Below are positions 34,951 through 44,284 of a DNA stretch of 64,000 nucleotides, one piece after another; positions within the stretch are counted from its first letter, which is position 1; each line of letters opens with the position of its first letter. The position numbers and the translations under genes were made by a program. Origin of the DNA: Bacteroidales bacterium UBA3653 (GTDB taxonomy: Bacteria; Bacteroidota; Bacteroidia; Bacteroidales; Paludibacteraceae); the NCBI GenBank assembly GCA_002373505.1, contig DFKE01000011.1:48692-112691 (forward strand), written 5' to 3'. The notes under the pieces are model-generated. The model was not told where the DNA came from, ran no database searches, and saw only the letters and a list, made by a program, of their open reading frames with translations.

Positions 34951-36594
34951 ATGCAAATGGAATTCAAATATGCACCAATGTTTCAGCTCGGGAAAGACGA
35001 GACTGAGTATTATCTGCTGACCAAGGATCATGTGTCGGTCAGCCAGTTTGAAGGACACAAAATCTTGAAGATAGAACCGGAGGCACTGACCCTCATGGCG
35101 CAGCAGGCTTTTCATGATGTCAGTTTCATGCTCCGGCGCAGCCATAACGAGCAGGTGGCAAAGATTCTGCGTGACCCGGAGGCCTCTGCTAATGACAAAT
35201 ATGTGGCACTGACCTTCCTGCGCAATGCGGAAGTAGCTTGCAAGGGACAATTACCCCTCTGTCAGGATACAGGAACAGCTATCATCCATGGCGAAAAAGG
35301 CCAGCAGGTTTGGACAGGTTTTTGTGACGAGGAAGCACTCTCCCGCGGTGTGTTCAATACTTACACCCAGTGTAACCTGCGTTATTCCCAGAATGCCCCG
35401 CTTAATATGTATGACGAGGTGAATACCAAATGCAATCTGCCTGCGCAGATTGATTTGGAGGCAACCGAGGGGGCGGAATATCGTTTTCTCTGTGTGACCA
35501 AAGGCGGCGGTTCGGCTAATAAAACCTATCTCTATCAAGAGACCAAGGCGCGTATCCAGAACCCCGGAACACTCATTCCTTTCCTCGTGGAAAAGATGAA
35601 ATCTCTTGGAACCGCCGCATGTCCCCCGTACCACATTGCTATCGTGATCGGCGGAACGAGCGCGGAGAAGAACCTGCTGACGGTCAAACTCGCCTCCACC
35701 CATTACTACGACTCGCTGCCGACAACCGGCGATGAAACCGGACGTGCTTTCCGTGATGTAGAACTGGAGAAACAGCTGCTGCAGGAGGCCTATAAGATAG
35801 GTCTCGGCGCGCAGTTCGGCGGTAAGTATATGGCACACGACGTACGCGTAGTGCGCCTGCCAAGACATGGAGCTTCCTGTCCGATCGGCTTGGGCGTAAG
35901 TTGTTCTGCCGACCGCAATATCAAATGCAAGATCAACAAGGACGGTATATGGATTGAGAAACTGGATAATAACCCGGCTTCTCTCATTCCTGAAGAACTC
36001 CGTCAGGCAGGCGAAGGCGATGCGGTACGTATTGATCTGAACCAGCCGATGAAGGACGTCTGCTCAATCCTGACGAAATATCCGATCGGTACGCGACTGA
36101 GCCTTAACGGCACGATTATCGTAGGACGCGATATAGCGCATGCGAAGATCAAAGCCCGTCTCGATGCAGGTGAACCGATGCCTGAGTATCTCAAGAATCA
36201 TCCTATCTATTATGCAGGTCCGGCTAAGACTCCGGCAGGCATGGCATGCGGTTCTATGGGACCGACTACTGCCGGCCGAATGGACCCGTACGTAGATGAG
36301 TTCCAGGAGAACGGTGGCTCGCTCATCATGCTTGCGAAAGGAAACCGTTCCATTGATGTCACCAACGCATGCCAAAAGCACGGAGGTTTCTATCTCGGCT
36401 CCATCGGCGGACCTGCAGCTATCCTGGCGCAGAATAATATCAAGTCCATTGAATGCGTAGAATATCCGGAACTGGGTATGGAAGCAATCTGGAAAATTGA
36501 GGTGGAGAACTTCCCTGCCTTCATCCTGGTGGATGACAAAGGCAATGACTTCTTCAAACAACTTAAACCCTGTGAAGGCTGTACCATTTTGTAA
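34951..36594 (+). CDS. Class I (iron-sulfur) fumarate hydratase
   Basis: The protein has 547 residues, the usual length of the single-chain FumA/FumB type. It interconverts fumarate and malate in the cytoplasm, in the reductive or oxidative citric acid branch. Signatures are LPLCQDTGTA with the first cluster cysteine, CVTKGGGSANKTYLYQ, IVIGGTSAEKN, HGASCPIGLGVSCSADRN and GMACGSMGPTTAGRMD. ATG 34951 or 34957 could start it. It heads a rightward gene row whose next gene begins 27 nt later, across an 8-bp repeat array. Oxygen-sensitive cluster enzymes of this class fit an anaerobic or microaerobic life. Confidence 0.95.
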   Translation: MQMEFKYAPMFQLGKDETEYYLLTKDHVSVSQFEGHKILKIEPEALTLMAQQAFHDVSFMLRRSHNEQVAKILRDPEASANDKYVALTFLRNAEVACKGQLPLCQDTGTAIIHGEKGQQVWTGFCDEEALSRGVFNTYTQCNLRYSQNAPLNMYDEVNTKCNLPAQIDLEATEGAEYRFLCVTKGGGSANKTYLYQETKARIQNPGTLIPFLVEKMKSLGTAACPPYHIAIVIGGTSAEKNLLTVKLASTHYYDSLPTTGDETGRAFRDVELEKQLLQEAYKIGLGAQFGGKYMAHDVRVVRLPRHGASCPIGLGVSCSADRNIKCKINKDGIWIEKLDNNPASLIPEELRQAGEGDAVRIDLNQPMKDVCSILTKYPIGTRLSLNGTIIVGRDIAHAKIKARLDAGEPMPEYLKNHPIYYAGPAKTPAGMACGSMGPTTAGRMDPYVDEFQENGGSLIMLAKGNRSIDVTNACQKHGGFYLGSIGGPAAILAQNNIKSIECVEYPELGMEAIWKIEVENFPAFILVDDKGNDFFKQLKPCEGCTIL

Positions 36595-36622
36595 TCCCGT
36601 AATTGTGTAATCCCGTGAATAA
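36591..36622 (+). repeat. Tandem array, four 8-bp units (GTAATCCC-like)
   Basis: GTAATCCC, GTAATTGT, GTAATCCC, GTGAATAA run from inside the fumarase stop codon (36592-36594) to the A of the next ATG (36622). The array is the entire spacer. Confidence 0.7.
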
Positions 36623-37431
36623 TGGCAAATAAAAGACGCAAATACAGGTTGGCGATGCTGGACGACCTGACGCTGCGCGAGGTGTTTCACTTCCGCGTCA
36701 GCCTGTTGGGTGCCATCAGTGTCATCACGCTCTCCATCCTGTCGCTGATAGTACTGCTCTCAGTGCTGATTGTCTATACCCCGTTGCGTAATATCCTGCC
36801 TGGGTATAGCGCCAGTCTGCGCCAGCAGTTGATACAAGAATCTGCCCGCGTGGACAGTTTGCAGTCGGATCTCGCTATCCAACGCCAGTATCTGGATGTG
36901 ATCAAGCAACTTACGGCGGGAGATATTCAGTCTGACAGCGTGCAGAGTCTGGATAGCCTGCAGCGCATTGAACGCACCCAGATAGCAGAGCAACGTAATG
37001 AAGCTACGGATGCTTTTATGGCGCAGTATGAACAGAAAGAGAAAGACCGGCTTCTCTTGTTTGATAACGCATTGCCTACCGGAGTGAGACGTTTGTATCG
37101 CCCCGTGAGAGGAACGATCGTACAGCCTGCGAGACCTGACTTGCATATTTACGGTGTCACGATTCATACTACCAAAAATGAGAATGTGCTCGCTTCAACG
37201 AGAGGGACTATCCTTTCTGTCGAACGAATGGAAGACAATACTTTCTCTCTCATACTGCAAGACGGTGTTTATGTTACTATTTACCGGCATGTAGGCAAAG
37301 CGCTTAAACAACAAGGCGCACAGGTGGAAGGCGGAGAGTCAATAGGACTTACCGATGGTGATCATGACATCATAATCGAACTGTGGGATGGAGGTAAATT
37401 TGTAAACCCAGAAGAAGTAATAGTGTGGTAA
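36622..37431 (+). CDS. M23/LytM-like membrane protein lacking metal ligands
   Basis: The protein has 269 residues: a short cytoplasmic start, one membrane helix (about 28-50), a coiled coil (65-135) and a C-terminal LytM-like domain (about 155-269) with YGVTIHTTKNENVLASTRG and YRHVGKALKQQG. In active M23 peptidases the zinc is held by HxxxD and HxH; here the corresponding places read IHTTKN and IIIELW, so the enzyme is probably inactive. Such degenerate LytM proteins act as activators or scaffolds for cell-wall hydrolases at division (EnvC-like); function here is inferred. Its end overlaps the dxr start by 7 nt, a usual gene order in this phylum. Confidence 0.8.
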   Translation: MANKRRKYRLAMLDDLTLREVFHFRVSLLGAISVITLSILSLIVLLSVLIVYTPLRNILPGYSASLRQQLIQESARVDSLQSDLAIQRQYLDVIKQLTAGDIQSDSVQSLDSLQRIERTQIAEQRNEATDAFMAQYEQKEKDRLLLFDNALPTGVRRLYRPVRGTIVQPARPDLHIYGVTIHTTKNENVLASTRGTILSVERMEDNTFSLILQDGVYVTIYRHVGKALKQQGAQVEGGESIGLTDGDHDIIIELWDGGKFVNPEEVIVW

Positions 37432-38582
37432 AACAACTCTGTATATTAGGTTCTACGGGTTCTATTGGCACGCAGACGCTGGATGTGGTACGTGCCTACC
37501 CGGATCGGTATAGCGTATATGCACTTTGTGCACACAGGAGCATCGATGCGCTTATCGCTCAGGCGAAAGAGTTTCATCCGGAAGTGGTATGTATAGCTGA
37601 TGAGAGTTTGTACGAGCCGCTTCGCGAGGCTCTGGCGGAATTGCCGGTTAAGGTATGGGCAGGACCGGATGCTATAGCCGATGTGGTTACCATGCCTTCG
37701 GTGGATGTCGTAGTGGCTGCGATGGTGGGATATGCCGGACTCCGACCTACAATGGAAGCTATCAAGGCGGGAAAAACCATTGCCTTGGCGAATAAAGAGA
37801 CATTGGTTGTTGCGGGAGAGATCATTTGTGACTTAGCGGTTAAGTACCATGCTCCTATTCTTCCCGTGGATAGCGAGCATAGTGCTATCTTTCAATCCCT
37901 TGTGGGAGAAGACGGCAACGAGATAGAGAAGATTCTTCTTACTGCCAGCGGCGGACCTTTCCGCACTTTTTCTCTTGACCAGATGCGCTCGGTGACTGCC
38001 GCGGATGCACTCAAGCATCCTAATTGGGAGATGGGTGCGAAAATCACTATAGACTCCGCATCCATGATGAACAAAGGATTTGAGGTCATTGAGGCGAAAT
38101 GGCTTTTTGGAGTGCCGGTAGAGAAGATTCAGGTGCTGGTCCACCCGCAGTCTATCGTCCATTCGGCCGTGCAGTTCACCGATGGCGCCATTAAAGCGCA
38201 ACTGGGTGCACCCGACATGCGGCTTCCTATCCAGTATGCTCTTTCATTCCCGGAAAGGCTATGCAGCAGTTTTCCCCGTGCAGACCTGCTCGCACTCAAA
38301 GATCTGACATTTGAGGATCCGGATCCGGACCGTTTCCCTAATTTAGGTTTGGCATATGAAGCTACTCGTCGCGGAGGCAATATCCCATGCGTACTGAATG
38401 CTGCGAACGAGGTGGTAAACCTGGCATTCCGGGAGGGACGATGCGGCTTCCTGCAAATGAGTGATATTATTGCTGCAACTATGGCGAAGGCGGAGTTTAT
38501 CGCAAAACCGTCTTATGAAGACTATGTCGCAACAGATGCTGAGGCGCGCCGCCTCGCGGAGCATCTGTTAAATAGTAAATGA
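37425..38582 (+). CDS. dxr: 1-deoxy-D-xylulose 5-phosphate reductoisomerase
   Basis: The protein has 385 residues. It converts DXP to 2-C-methyl-erythritol 4-phosphate with NADPH, the second step of the non-mevalonate isoprenoid pathway. The NADPH site is LGSTGSIGTQTL at the N-terminus; the metal and substrate motifs are VDSEHSAIFQ, TASGGPFR, NWEMGAKITIDSASMMNKG and NAANEV. Start is GTG 37425, inside the end of the preceding gene (7-nt overlap), which suggests coupled translation. Confidence 0.96.
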   Translation: MVKQLCILGSTGSIGTQTLDVVRAYPDRYSVYALCAHRSIDALIAQAKEFHPEVVCIADESLYEPLREALAELPVKVWAGPDAIADVVTMPSVDVVVAAMVGYAGLRPTMEAIKAGKTIALANKETLVVAGEIICDLAVKYHAPILPVDSEHSAIFQSLVGEDGNEIEKILLTASGGPFRTFSLDQMRSVTAADALKHPNWEMGAKITIDSASMMNKGFEVIEAKWLFGVPVEKIQVLVHPQSIVHSAVQFTDGAIKAQLGAPDMRLPIQYALSFPERLCSSFPRADLLALKDLTFEDPDPDRFPNLGLAYEATRRGGNIPCVLNAANEVVNLAFREGRCGFLQMSDIIAATMAKAEFIAKPSYEDYVATDAEARRLAEHLLNSK

Positions 38583-38602
38583 ATAAAATTGTAAGTTAGT
38601 CA

Positions 38603-40030
38603 ATGATACAAGCAATACAATTGATATTGGCCCTTTCGTTTCTTGTGTTGATTCACGAGTTGGGGCATTTTACCTTCGCGCGTATTTTCCATGTGCGCGT
38701 GGAGAAGTTCTATATGTTCTTCAACCCCCGATTTAGTCTCCTGCGGGTGAAGAAGATAGAGGGTAAATGGCATGTGAAATTTTTCGCCAAGAACGAGGAC
38801 CCAGAATGGGATGCTCACCCGGAAAATACCGAGTGGGGAATAGGATGGCTGCCATTTGGCGGCTATTGCGCTATAGCCGGAATGGTAGATGAGACCCACT
38901 CAACCGATGATCTGGCTTCCGAACCGCAAGAGTGGGAGTTCCGCTCCAAGCCGGCGTGGCAGAGGCTGCTGATTATTCTCGGCGGTATATTGGTGAATTT
39001 CCTGGGGGCACTAGTCATTTTTTCGATGTTGTTATGGCAATATGGTCAAGACACATTGCCGCTGCGCAATGTGACAACCGGTCTCTATTATTCGGAGATT
39101 ATGGTCAATGAGGGATTCGAGCAGCAGGATCGGATTCTGACAATAGACGGAGAAGAGCCTGAGACGCTGAGCGATGTAGTTGAATCTCTCATCATAGAAG
39201 GGAAACGCAACGTAGTAGTGCTACGTGGGGCGGATACAGTAGCTCTGACGATGAGCGAAGATTTAGGCACCCGCTATCTGGCGCAACAGAACGCGTTCGA
39301 CAAAGCCGAGCGGGAGAAACGCCGTGCGGACCGCAATTACGAGAAGCGGCGTTTCGTGCTGATGGCGGAGTGGATTCCGGCTGTGGTGGACTCAGTATTC
39401 CCGGACAACGCCGCCTATTATGCCGGCATGCAGAAAGGAGATAGTATCGTTGCGGTGAATGGGGTGCCTACGCCTTCCAACGTACAAATGACCGAGGAAC
39501 TGCAACGCCATCCATGTGACTCTGTGACGATTGATTTTTACCGTGCTGACGAAAAGCATACAGCGCGTCTGTTTATAGGTGACCAATGTAAAATAGGTGT
39601 CTCTATCCGATGGAATATATTTGAGTTGGAGCACAAAGAATATTCGTTCCTGGAAGCCATTCCGGCAGGTGTTCAATACGGATGGGATATACTCGCGGTG
39701 TATGTCAAGCAGTTCCGTCTTGTCTTCACCAAGGAGGGCGCACAGTCACTTGGCGGATTCGGCGCTATCGGATCCATGTTCCCCTCTTTCTGGAGTTGGT
39801 ACACGTTCTGGCATATGACAGGTTTCCTCAGTATCATCCTTGCCTTCATGAATTTCCTGCCGATACCTGCATTGGACGGAGGGTATATACTCTTCCTGTT
39901 GGTGGAAATGATTACCCGTCGCAAGCCAAGCGACAAGTTCCTGGAGAGAGCCAATGAGATCGGTTTCTGGCTGCTGTTGGCGCTCCTCATCTTTGCAAAC
40001 GGAAATGATATTTTGAAATTGTTCTTCTGA
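38603..40030 (+). CDS. rseP: RseP-type site-2 intramembrane metalloprotease
   Basis: The protein has 475 residues. Zinc site HELGH (His18, Glu19, His22) lies in the first membrane helix and the partner motif PIPALDGGYILF in the third. Two PDZ-like regions lie between (about 135-205 and 250-300, with AYYAGMQKGDSIVAVNG). Such proteases cut membrane-bound anti-sigma factors or leftover signal peptides. It lies 20 nt after dxr, a pairing common in bacteria, and its TGA overlaps the next ATG (ATGA). Confidence 0.93.
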   Translation: MIQAIQLILALSFLVLIHELGHFTFARIFHVRVEKFYMFFNPRFSLLRVKKIEGKWHVKFFAKNEDPEWDAHPENTEWGIGWLPFGGYCAIAGMVDETHSTDDLASEPQEWEFRSKPAWQRLLIILGGILVNFLGALVIFSMLLWQYGQDTLPLRNVTTGLYYSEIMVNEGFEQQDRILTIDGEEPETLSDVVESLIIEGKRNVVVLRGADTVALTMSEDLGTRYLAQQNAFDKAEREKRRADRNYEKRRFVLMAEWIPAVVDSVFPDNAAYYAGMQKGDSIVAVNGVPTPSNVQMTEELQRHPCDSVTIDFYRADEKHTARLFIGDQCKIGVSIRWNIFELEHKEYSFLEAIPAGVQYGWDILAVYVKQFRLVFTKEGAQSLGGFGAIGSMFPSFWSWYTFWHMTGFLSIILAFMNFLPIPALDGGYILFLLVEMITRRKPSDKFLERANEIGFWLLLALLIFANGNDILKLFF

Positions 40031-40557
40031 TGGAAAACAAGGATTATTTTGTACATGAGTCGTCTTATGTGGACGAAGGTTGTAAGATAGGCAAAGGCAC
40101 TAAAATATGGCATTTTAGCCATATCATGAGCGGCTGTGTCATTGGAGAAAACTGCAATATCGGTCAAAACGTAGTTATTTCGCCCGATGTAGTGTTAGGG
40201 CGCAACTGCAAGATCCAGAATAATGTGTCGGTTTATACCGGCGTACGATGCGAGGACGATGTGTTCCTTGGTCCCTCGATGGTCTTTACCAACGTGATAA
40301 ACCCCCGTGCTGCTGTGAGCCGTAAGGACGAGTACCGTGAGACGGTGATCAAGCGGGGTGCATCGGTAGGAGCCAACGCCACGATCGTATGCGGTCATAC
40401 ACTGGGTGAGTATTGCCTCATAGGTGCCGGCTCTGTGGTGACCAAAGATGTACCGGCATATGCACTCATGGTCGGCAATCCCGCGCGGCAGATAGGATGG
40501 GTCAACGCCCATGGAGATAAATGCGCTTCGCTCGAAGAAGCTATGAAAAATGTATGA
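40030..40557 (+). CDS. Left-handed beta-helix acetyltransferase (WbpD/FdtC-like)
   Basis: The protein has 175 residues built of hexapeptide repeats (IGENCNIGQNVVISPDVVLG) with the insert loop MVFTNVINPRAAVSR and VGANATIVCGHTLGEYCLIGAGSVVTKDV. This combination is typical of N-acetyltransferases acting on nucleotide-linked 3-amino sugars, which feed O-antigen or glycoprotein glycans. Its start overlaps the rseP stop (ATGA). There are no other amino-sugar genes nearby, so the exact substrate stays open. Confidence 0.8.
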   Translation: MENKDYFVHESSYVDEGCKIGKGTKIWHFSHIMSGCVIGENCNIGQNVVISPDVVLGRNCKIQNNVSVYTGVRCEDDVFLGPSMVFTNVINPRAAVSRKDEYRETVIKRGASVGANATIVCGHTLGEYCLIGAGSVVTKDVPAYALMVGNPARQIGWVNAHGDKCASLEEAMKNV

Positions 40558-40577
40558 TTTATAATTGATGGTTTAAG

Positions 40578-41102
40578 ATGATACAAAGAATCCAAACCTT
40601 GTATTTGTTATTAGTAGTGGCATTGGGAATAGCTCTCGTATGGCTACCCGTTGCGGAGTTCGTCTCCACCACCGTGATAAATGATCAAACAGACGACCAG
40701 GCGGTGGAAACGATACGGACATGGCAACTCAAAGCCTCGGGTGTGAGTGTAACACATTGGGTACAAGATACCGGGGTGTATAATGAACCGGCACCCGTCC
40801 AAGGTATATGGGGGCTGCTGTTAGCCACGTTGATTATGCCGGTTCTGGCGCTGGTGGATATCTTCCTTTATAAAAAACGCATCCTCCAGGCACGGCTTAA
40901 TATTTTCACCGTCATGTTCTGCCTTGGCTGGTATGGTGTGCTGTTTATTTATATATGGCAGGCCAAACTGGCACAAGGAGTGGAGTGGTATATTATGCCA
41001 TGGGCGTCTATCCCGTTGGTTTGTATGATATTAACCCTTATGGCTACGCGGGCTATTCTCAAAGATGAAGCTCTCGTTCGCGCCGCAGACAGAATACGAT
41101 AA
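40578..41102 (+). CDS. DUF4293 four-helix membrane protein
   Basis: The protein has 174 residues and starts MIQRIQTLYLLLV, the hallmark N-terminus of the DUF4293 family restricted to Bacteroidota. Four hydrophobic segments lie at about 8-25, 70-90, 103-123 and 133-155. Function is unknown in the family. Stop and next start are separated by 2 nt. Confidence 0.85.
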   Translation: MIQRIQTLYLLLVVALGIALVWLPVAEFVSTTVINDQTDDQAVETIRTWQLKASGVSVTHWVQDTGVYNEPAPVQGIWGLLLATLIMPVLALVDIFLYKKRILQARLNIFTVMFCLGWYGVLFIYIWQAKLAQGVEWYIMPWASIPLVCMILTLMATRAILKDEALVRAADRIR

Positions 41103-41104
41103 CT

Positions 41105-42103
41105 ATGTTATTTTTACAAGCGACAACACCCTCTCCCGAAGAGATTCAACAGCGCAAAGACTCGATAGAGCGAGGCGTGCAACATATGATCGAGTATGCC
41201 AAGACTGACCCCGACGGTTTCTGGCAGCTCTTTGTAGATAAAATGATTCATTTTGGTCTTCAGGTTCTGGCAGCGCTCCTTATTTTCGGTATAGGCATAT
41301 TGCTCATCCGGTGGGTGAAAACTATACTGCAGAGGGTGTTTACCCGCCGAAGGACCGAACCTACCATAGCTTCTTTCGTTTCGTCCTTTGTATCGATCTC
41401 AATGACCGTTATTCTGGTTATTATCTCGATCAGTACGTTGGGCGTCAACACAACCTCTTTGGCTGCATTGCTGGCAGCCGGAGGTATGGCTATCGGTATG
41501 GCGCTCTCCGGAACCGTGCAGAACTTTGCCGGAGGAATAATGCTATTGGCATTCAAGCCTTTCAAAGCCGGAGATTTTATCGAGGCACAGGGTGTTTCCG
41601 GCAAGGTGGTAGAGGTTAATATCACGGCTACCAAGATTCTCACGGTGGATAACAGAGTGGTTATCTTGCCGAACGGAGCCTTGTCGAACGGAACAATAAA
41701 TAATTACAACGGTCGCCCTTTGCGCAGGGTTGAATGGAAAGTAAGTGTCTCGTATGGCGTGGATGCAACGGCTTGCAAGGATGCCATCATGGCTATCATC
41801 AACAGCGATAAACGGGTCCTTCAGGCTAAGACGGATATGAAGAAACTGTACAAGGAGCTGAAAGTCTCCCATTACCAGCTCACTACGGTCAATTATCAGA
41901 TGAATGCTATTCCCGCGCCTTTCGTAGGACTGTTGTCGCTCAATGAGAATGACATTACTTTTGTTGCGCGGGCATGGGTCAGAGCCAATGACTATTGGGA
42001 TGTCTTCTTCGACCTCAATGAGCGTTTCTATACCGAACTTCCGCCGCAAGGATTCACTTTCGCCTATCCCCACGTGGATGTCACAATGCTTAAAAACGAG
42101 TAG
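41105..42103 (+). CDS. MscS-family mechanosensitive channel
   Basis: The protein has 332 residues. An N-terminal helix pair (about 45-75 and 90-115) is followed by the pore helix region with LAALLAAGGMAIGMALSGTVQNFAGGIMLL and the beta domain starting KPFKAGDFIEAQGVSGKV, the MscS signature. The C-terminal alpha/beta domain (about 215-330) completes the fold. It opens under membrane tension to release solutes during osmotic downshock. Confidence 0.93.
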   Translation: MLFLQATTPSPEEIQQRKDSIERGVQHMIEYAKTDPDGFWQLFVDKMIHFGLQVLAALLIFGIGILLIRWVKTILQRVFTRRRTEPTIASFVSSFVSISMTVILVIISISTLGVNTTSLAALLAAGGMAIGMALSGTVQNFAGGIMLLAFKPFKAGDFIEAQGVSGKVVEVNITATKILTVDNRVVILPNGALSNGTINNYNGRPLRRVEWKVSVSYGVDATACKDAIMAIINSDKRVLQAKTDMKKLYKELKVSHYQLTTVNYQMNAIPAPFVGLLSLNENDITFVARAWVRANDYWDVFFDLNERFYTELPPQGFTFAYPHVDVTMLKNE

Positions 42104-42105
42104 TT

Positions 42106-43167
42106 TTGGAGCCCCTTTTAGGCAAAACATTGGCAGAACTGCAAGCGGTGGCTTTGGCTGCCGGTCTGCAGAAGTTTGCGGGTAAACAACTCGCAGAATG
42201 GCTTTATGTCCGCCGTGCCGCTTCTTTTGACGAAATGACCAATATATCACTCAAGGGTCGTAAAGCACTCAAAGAGCACTATACCATAGGCCGTCATGCA
42301 CCGGTCAAAGAGGCGGTCAGTACGGACGGTACGCGCAAATATCTCTTTGAGATTTCAAATAGCAATCCTCAGTTTGTTGAATCGGTCTATATCCCGGAGG
42401 ACGACCGTGCTACGCTCTGTGTCTCTACCCAGGCGGGGTGCAAGATGGGATGCCGTTTCTGTATGACCGGGACCCTTGGTTTTCACGGTCACCTGCCTGC
42501 TGCGGAGATCCTGAACCAGATCTTCGAGATAGATGCGATGGCGGTTGCTGACGGGCGCGAGCCGCTCTCCAATATCGTCTATATGGGAGAAGGAGAGCCG
42601 ATGGATAACATCGATGAGGTGCTGCGCTCGCTGGAGATCATGACCGCTCCGTATGGCTGCGCATGGTCGCCTAAACGGATTACGGTCTCTACCGTTGGTG
42701 TGCCTGCTATGAAGTGTTTTCTGGACGAGAGCGAGTGCCATCTGGCTGTATCCTTGCATAACCCCTTCAGCGTAGAGCGCGCTCTGATCATGCCGGCAGA
42801 AAAAATCATGCCGGTCACGGAGGTCGTGGCGCTGCTCAGGAATTATGACTGGTCCCATCAGAGGAGAGTGAGTTTCGAATATATCTGTTGGGCAGGACAG
42901 AACGATACCCCCCGTCATGCGAAAGAACTACTGCGCTTGCTAAAGGGGCTTAACTGCCGTATCAACCTGATCCGTTTTCATGAGGGAGTGGAGACTGTGG
43001 CACGATCCGCCAAAGAGAGCCGGCATTTCCCAGGATCTGATGAGAAACAGATGGAATGGCTTAGGGACTACCTGACCTCCAACGGACTCACAACGACCAT
43101 CCGCCGCTCCCGCGGAGAAGACATTCTGGCTGCCTGCGGTATGCTGGTCAATTCGCTTAATGCTTAA
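42106..43167 (+). CDS. rlmN: Dual-specificity 23S rRNA/tRNA adenine-2 methyltransferase RlmN
   Basis: The protein has 353 residues. Radical-SAM cluster motif CKMGCRFC (three Cys), MGEGEPMDN, the methyl-carrying cysteine region near 340 (ILAACGML) and ITVSTVGVPAM identify RlmN, which methylates C2 of A2503 in 23S rRNA. The frame has a TTG start at 42106, 2 nt after the MscS stop; no ATG lies before the conserved N-terminal domain. It is the last gene of this row and meets the LytTR gene tail to tail with 16 nt between. Confidence 0.95.
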   Translation: MEPLLGKTLAELQAVALAAGLQKFAGKQLAEWLYVRRAASFDEMTNISLKGRKALKEHYTIGRHAPVKEAVSTDGTRKYLFEISNSNPQFVESVYIPEDDRATLCVSTQAGCKMGCRFCMTGTLGFHGHLPAAEILNQIFEIDAMAVADGREPLSNIVYMGEGEPMDNIDEVLRSLEIMTAPYGCAWSPKRITVSTVGVPAMKCFLDESECHLAVSLHNPFSVERALIMPAEKIMPVTEVVALLRNYDWSHQRRVSFEYICWAGQNDTPRHAKELLRLLKGLNCRINLIRFHEGVETVARSAKESRHFPGSDEKQMEWLRDYLTSNGLTTTIRRSRGEDILAACGMLVNSLNA

Positions 43168-43183
43168 TCCTGAAACGCAACGC

Positions 43184-43975
43184 CTAAAGCAGTTTGCTCA
43201 GTTGCTCGTAGTATTTCGGCGAGACGGGAACGGACTTGCTGTCCTTGATGTCCAGTTCCGCCTGGATGAAGCCTTCCTTGTCGCGCCGCAGTACTGTCAC
43301 GTGGCGGGGGTTGACAAAATACGACCGCTGGCACCGTATAATTCCGTGTTTTTCCATTAACTCTTCAATTCCACGCATAGACTGACGCAAGGAATATTCT
43401 TTCATCTTTTCTCCTTCCATATAATGAATGGAAACATAGTTCTCCTGCGCTTCCACGTATAGCAATACATCATGTGCTATGACCAGTTTGAGCCGTCCCG
43501 TACTGTCTGTAAACCGTACGAGATCCTCTTCTGCTGCCTCTTTCTCATCGGGACGGATAAACGCAAAGAGCAAGGCAAAAATGATATAGGGGTAGGGGAG
43601 AATGGCAAAGGATAACTGCAGACATTTGCCTAAAGCAGGGAAATAGCCTATATCGCCATACACCAGCGCCATATACAGCGCAGCAAAACAGGAGAAAACA
43701 ACCACTTCGGCGAACGACCATAATGAATATTGCCACCATGACATATGAGGCCTGTTCCGGACTGCGGTCATCGGGATGCGCGAGCCGCATAAGATACCCA
43801 GCAATATGCAGGTTAGCATCAGTATATTGAACACAACGCCATTCCCTGTTCCAAGAAACGCTGTTGCCCACCGGCTTTCGTATATCAGTACAAATCCTAA
43901 CAGATATACAGGAATGACGATGATATGTACTAACATCGCCGCTACAGACAGTAGTGAAGTAGGAATTTTGGTCAT
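43184..43975 (-). CDS. Membrane-anchored LytTR transcriptional regulator
   Basis: The protein has 263 residues. The N-terminal half has four hydrophobic helices (about 8-30, 45-65, 85-107 and 118-140). The C-terminal half is a LytTR DNA-binding domain (about 160-263: VLLYVEAQENYVSIHY, SLRQSMRGIEEL, RCQRSYFVNPRHV). There is no receiver domain, so this is the one-component membrane LytTR type. A ribosome site (AAAGGAGAT) precedes the ATG. The upstream region holds several GTCAC/GTGAC words in direct repeat, plausible binding sites for itself. Target genes probably include the rightward genes from 44189. Confidence 0.85.
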   Translation of the reverse strand: MTKIPTSLLSVAAMLVHIIVIPVYLLGFVLIYESRWATAFLGTGNGVVFNILMLTCILLGILCGSRIPMTAVRNRPHMSWWQYSLWSFAEVVVFSCFAALYMALVYGDIGYFPALGKCLQLSFAILPYPYIIFALLFAFIRPDEKEAAEEDLVRFTDSTGRLKLVIAHDVLLYVEAQENYVSIHYMEGEKMKEYSLRQSMRGIEELMEKHGIIRCQRSYFVNPRHVTVLRRDKEGFIQAELDIKDSKSVPVSPKYYEQLSKLL

Positions 43976-43996
43976 AATTTAATCTCCTTTTATAAT

Positions 43997-44082
43997 GTGA
44001 CGAAATGTTAATTCTTCTTTTTTCGTCACTATATTTGCATTTTAGTCACCAATAACGGTGCTTTGGTCACTATTTTTTGTCA
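43997..44082. promoter_or_regulatory. Cluster of GTCAC words upstream of the LytTR gene and the 44189 unit
   Basis: GTGAC at 43997-44001 and GTCAC at 44025, 44044, 44065 and 44078. Steps of 19 and 21 bp between three of them are close to the roughly 21-bp spacing of direct-repeat LytTR sites. The gap from the LytTR start (43975) to 44189 otherwise shows only the rightward promoter and A/T-rich leader sequence. Confidence 0.45.
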
Positions 44083-44094
44083 CTTATCACATTT

Positions 44095-44127
44095 CTTTGC
44101 ATCCCTCCGAATAAAGCAGTAATTTTG
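44095..44127 (+). promoter_or_regulatory. Promoter of the 44189/44329 unit
   Basis: TTTG at 44095-44098 and TAATTTTG at 44120-44127, 21 nt apart, directly downstream of the GTCAC words. Confidence 0.7.
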
Positions 44128-44188
44128 CATCGATTTTTAAAGATCACCTCTAACAAATATTGTATAACCTAATTAAAAAACTGCAAAT

Positions 44189-44284
44189 ATGAAAACTGTT
44201 AAACGAATCGGATTTGACCTTTTGGTCGCTCTATATTGCCTTCAATTACCGGTAATTATTGCTTATTTGGTAATGAATCTATAA
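44189..44284 (+). CDS. Possible 31-residue membrane peptide
   Basis: ATG 44189 to TAA 44284 encodes MKTVKRIGFD followed by a single hydrophobic helix (LLVALYCLQLPVIIAYLVM). It lies 60 nt downstream of a good promoter, in front of the 44329 gene. A basic start and then a single helix is a usual small-protein layout. It could also be only a leader. No homologue is known to me. Confidence 0.35.
   Translation: MKTVKRIGFDLLVALYCLQLPVIIAYLVMNL

Noticed and set aside
43160..43360. Rightward 66-residue frame after rlmN
   Set aside because: It overlaps the convergent LytTR gene and shows no ribosome site or motif.
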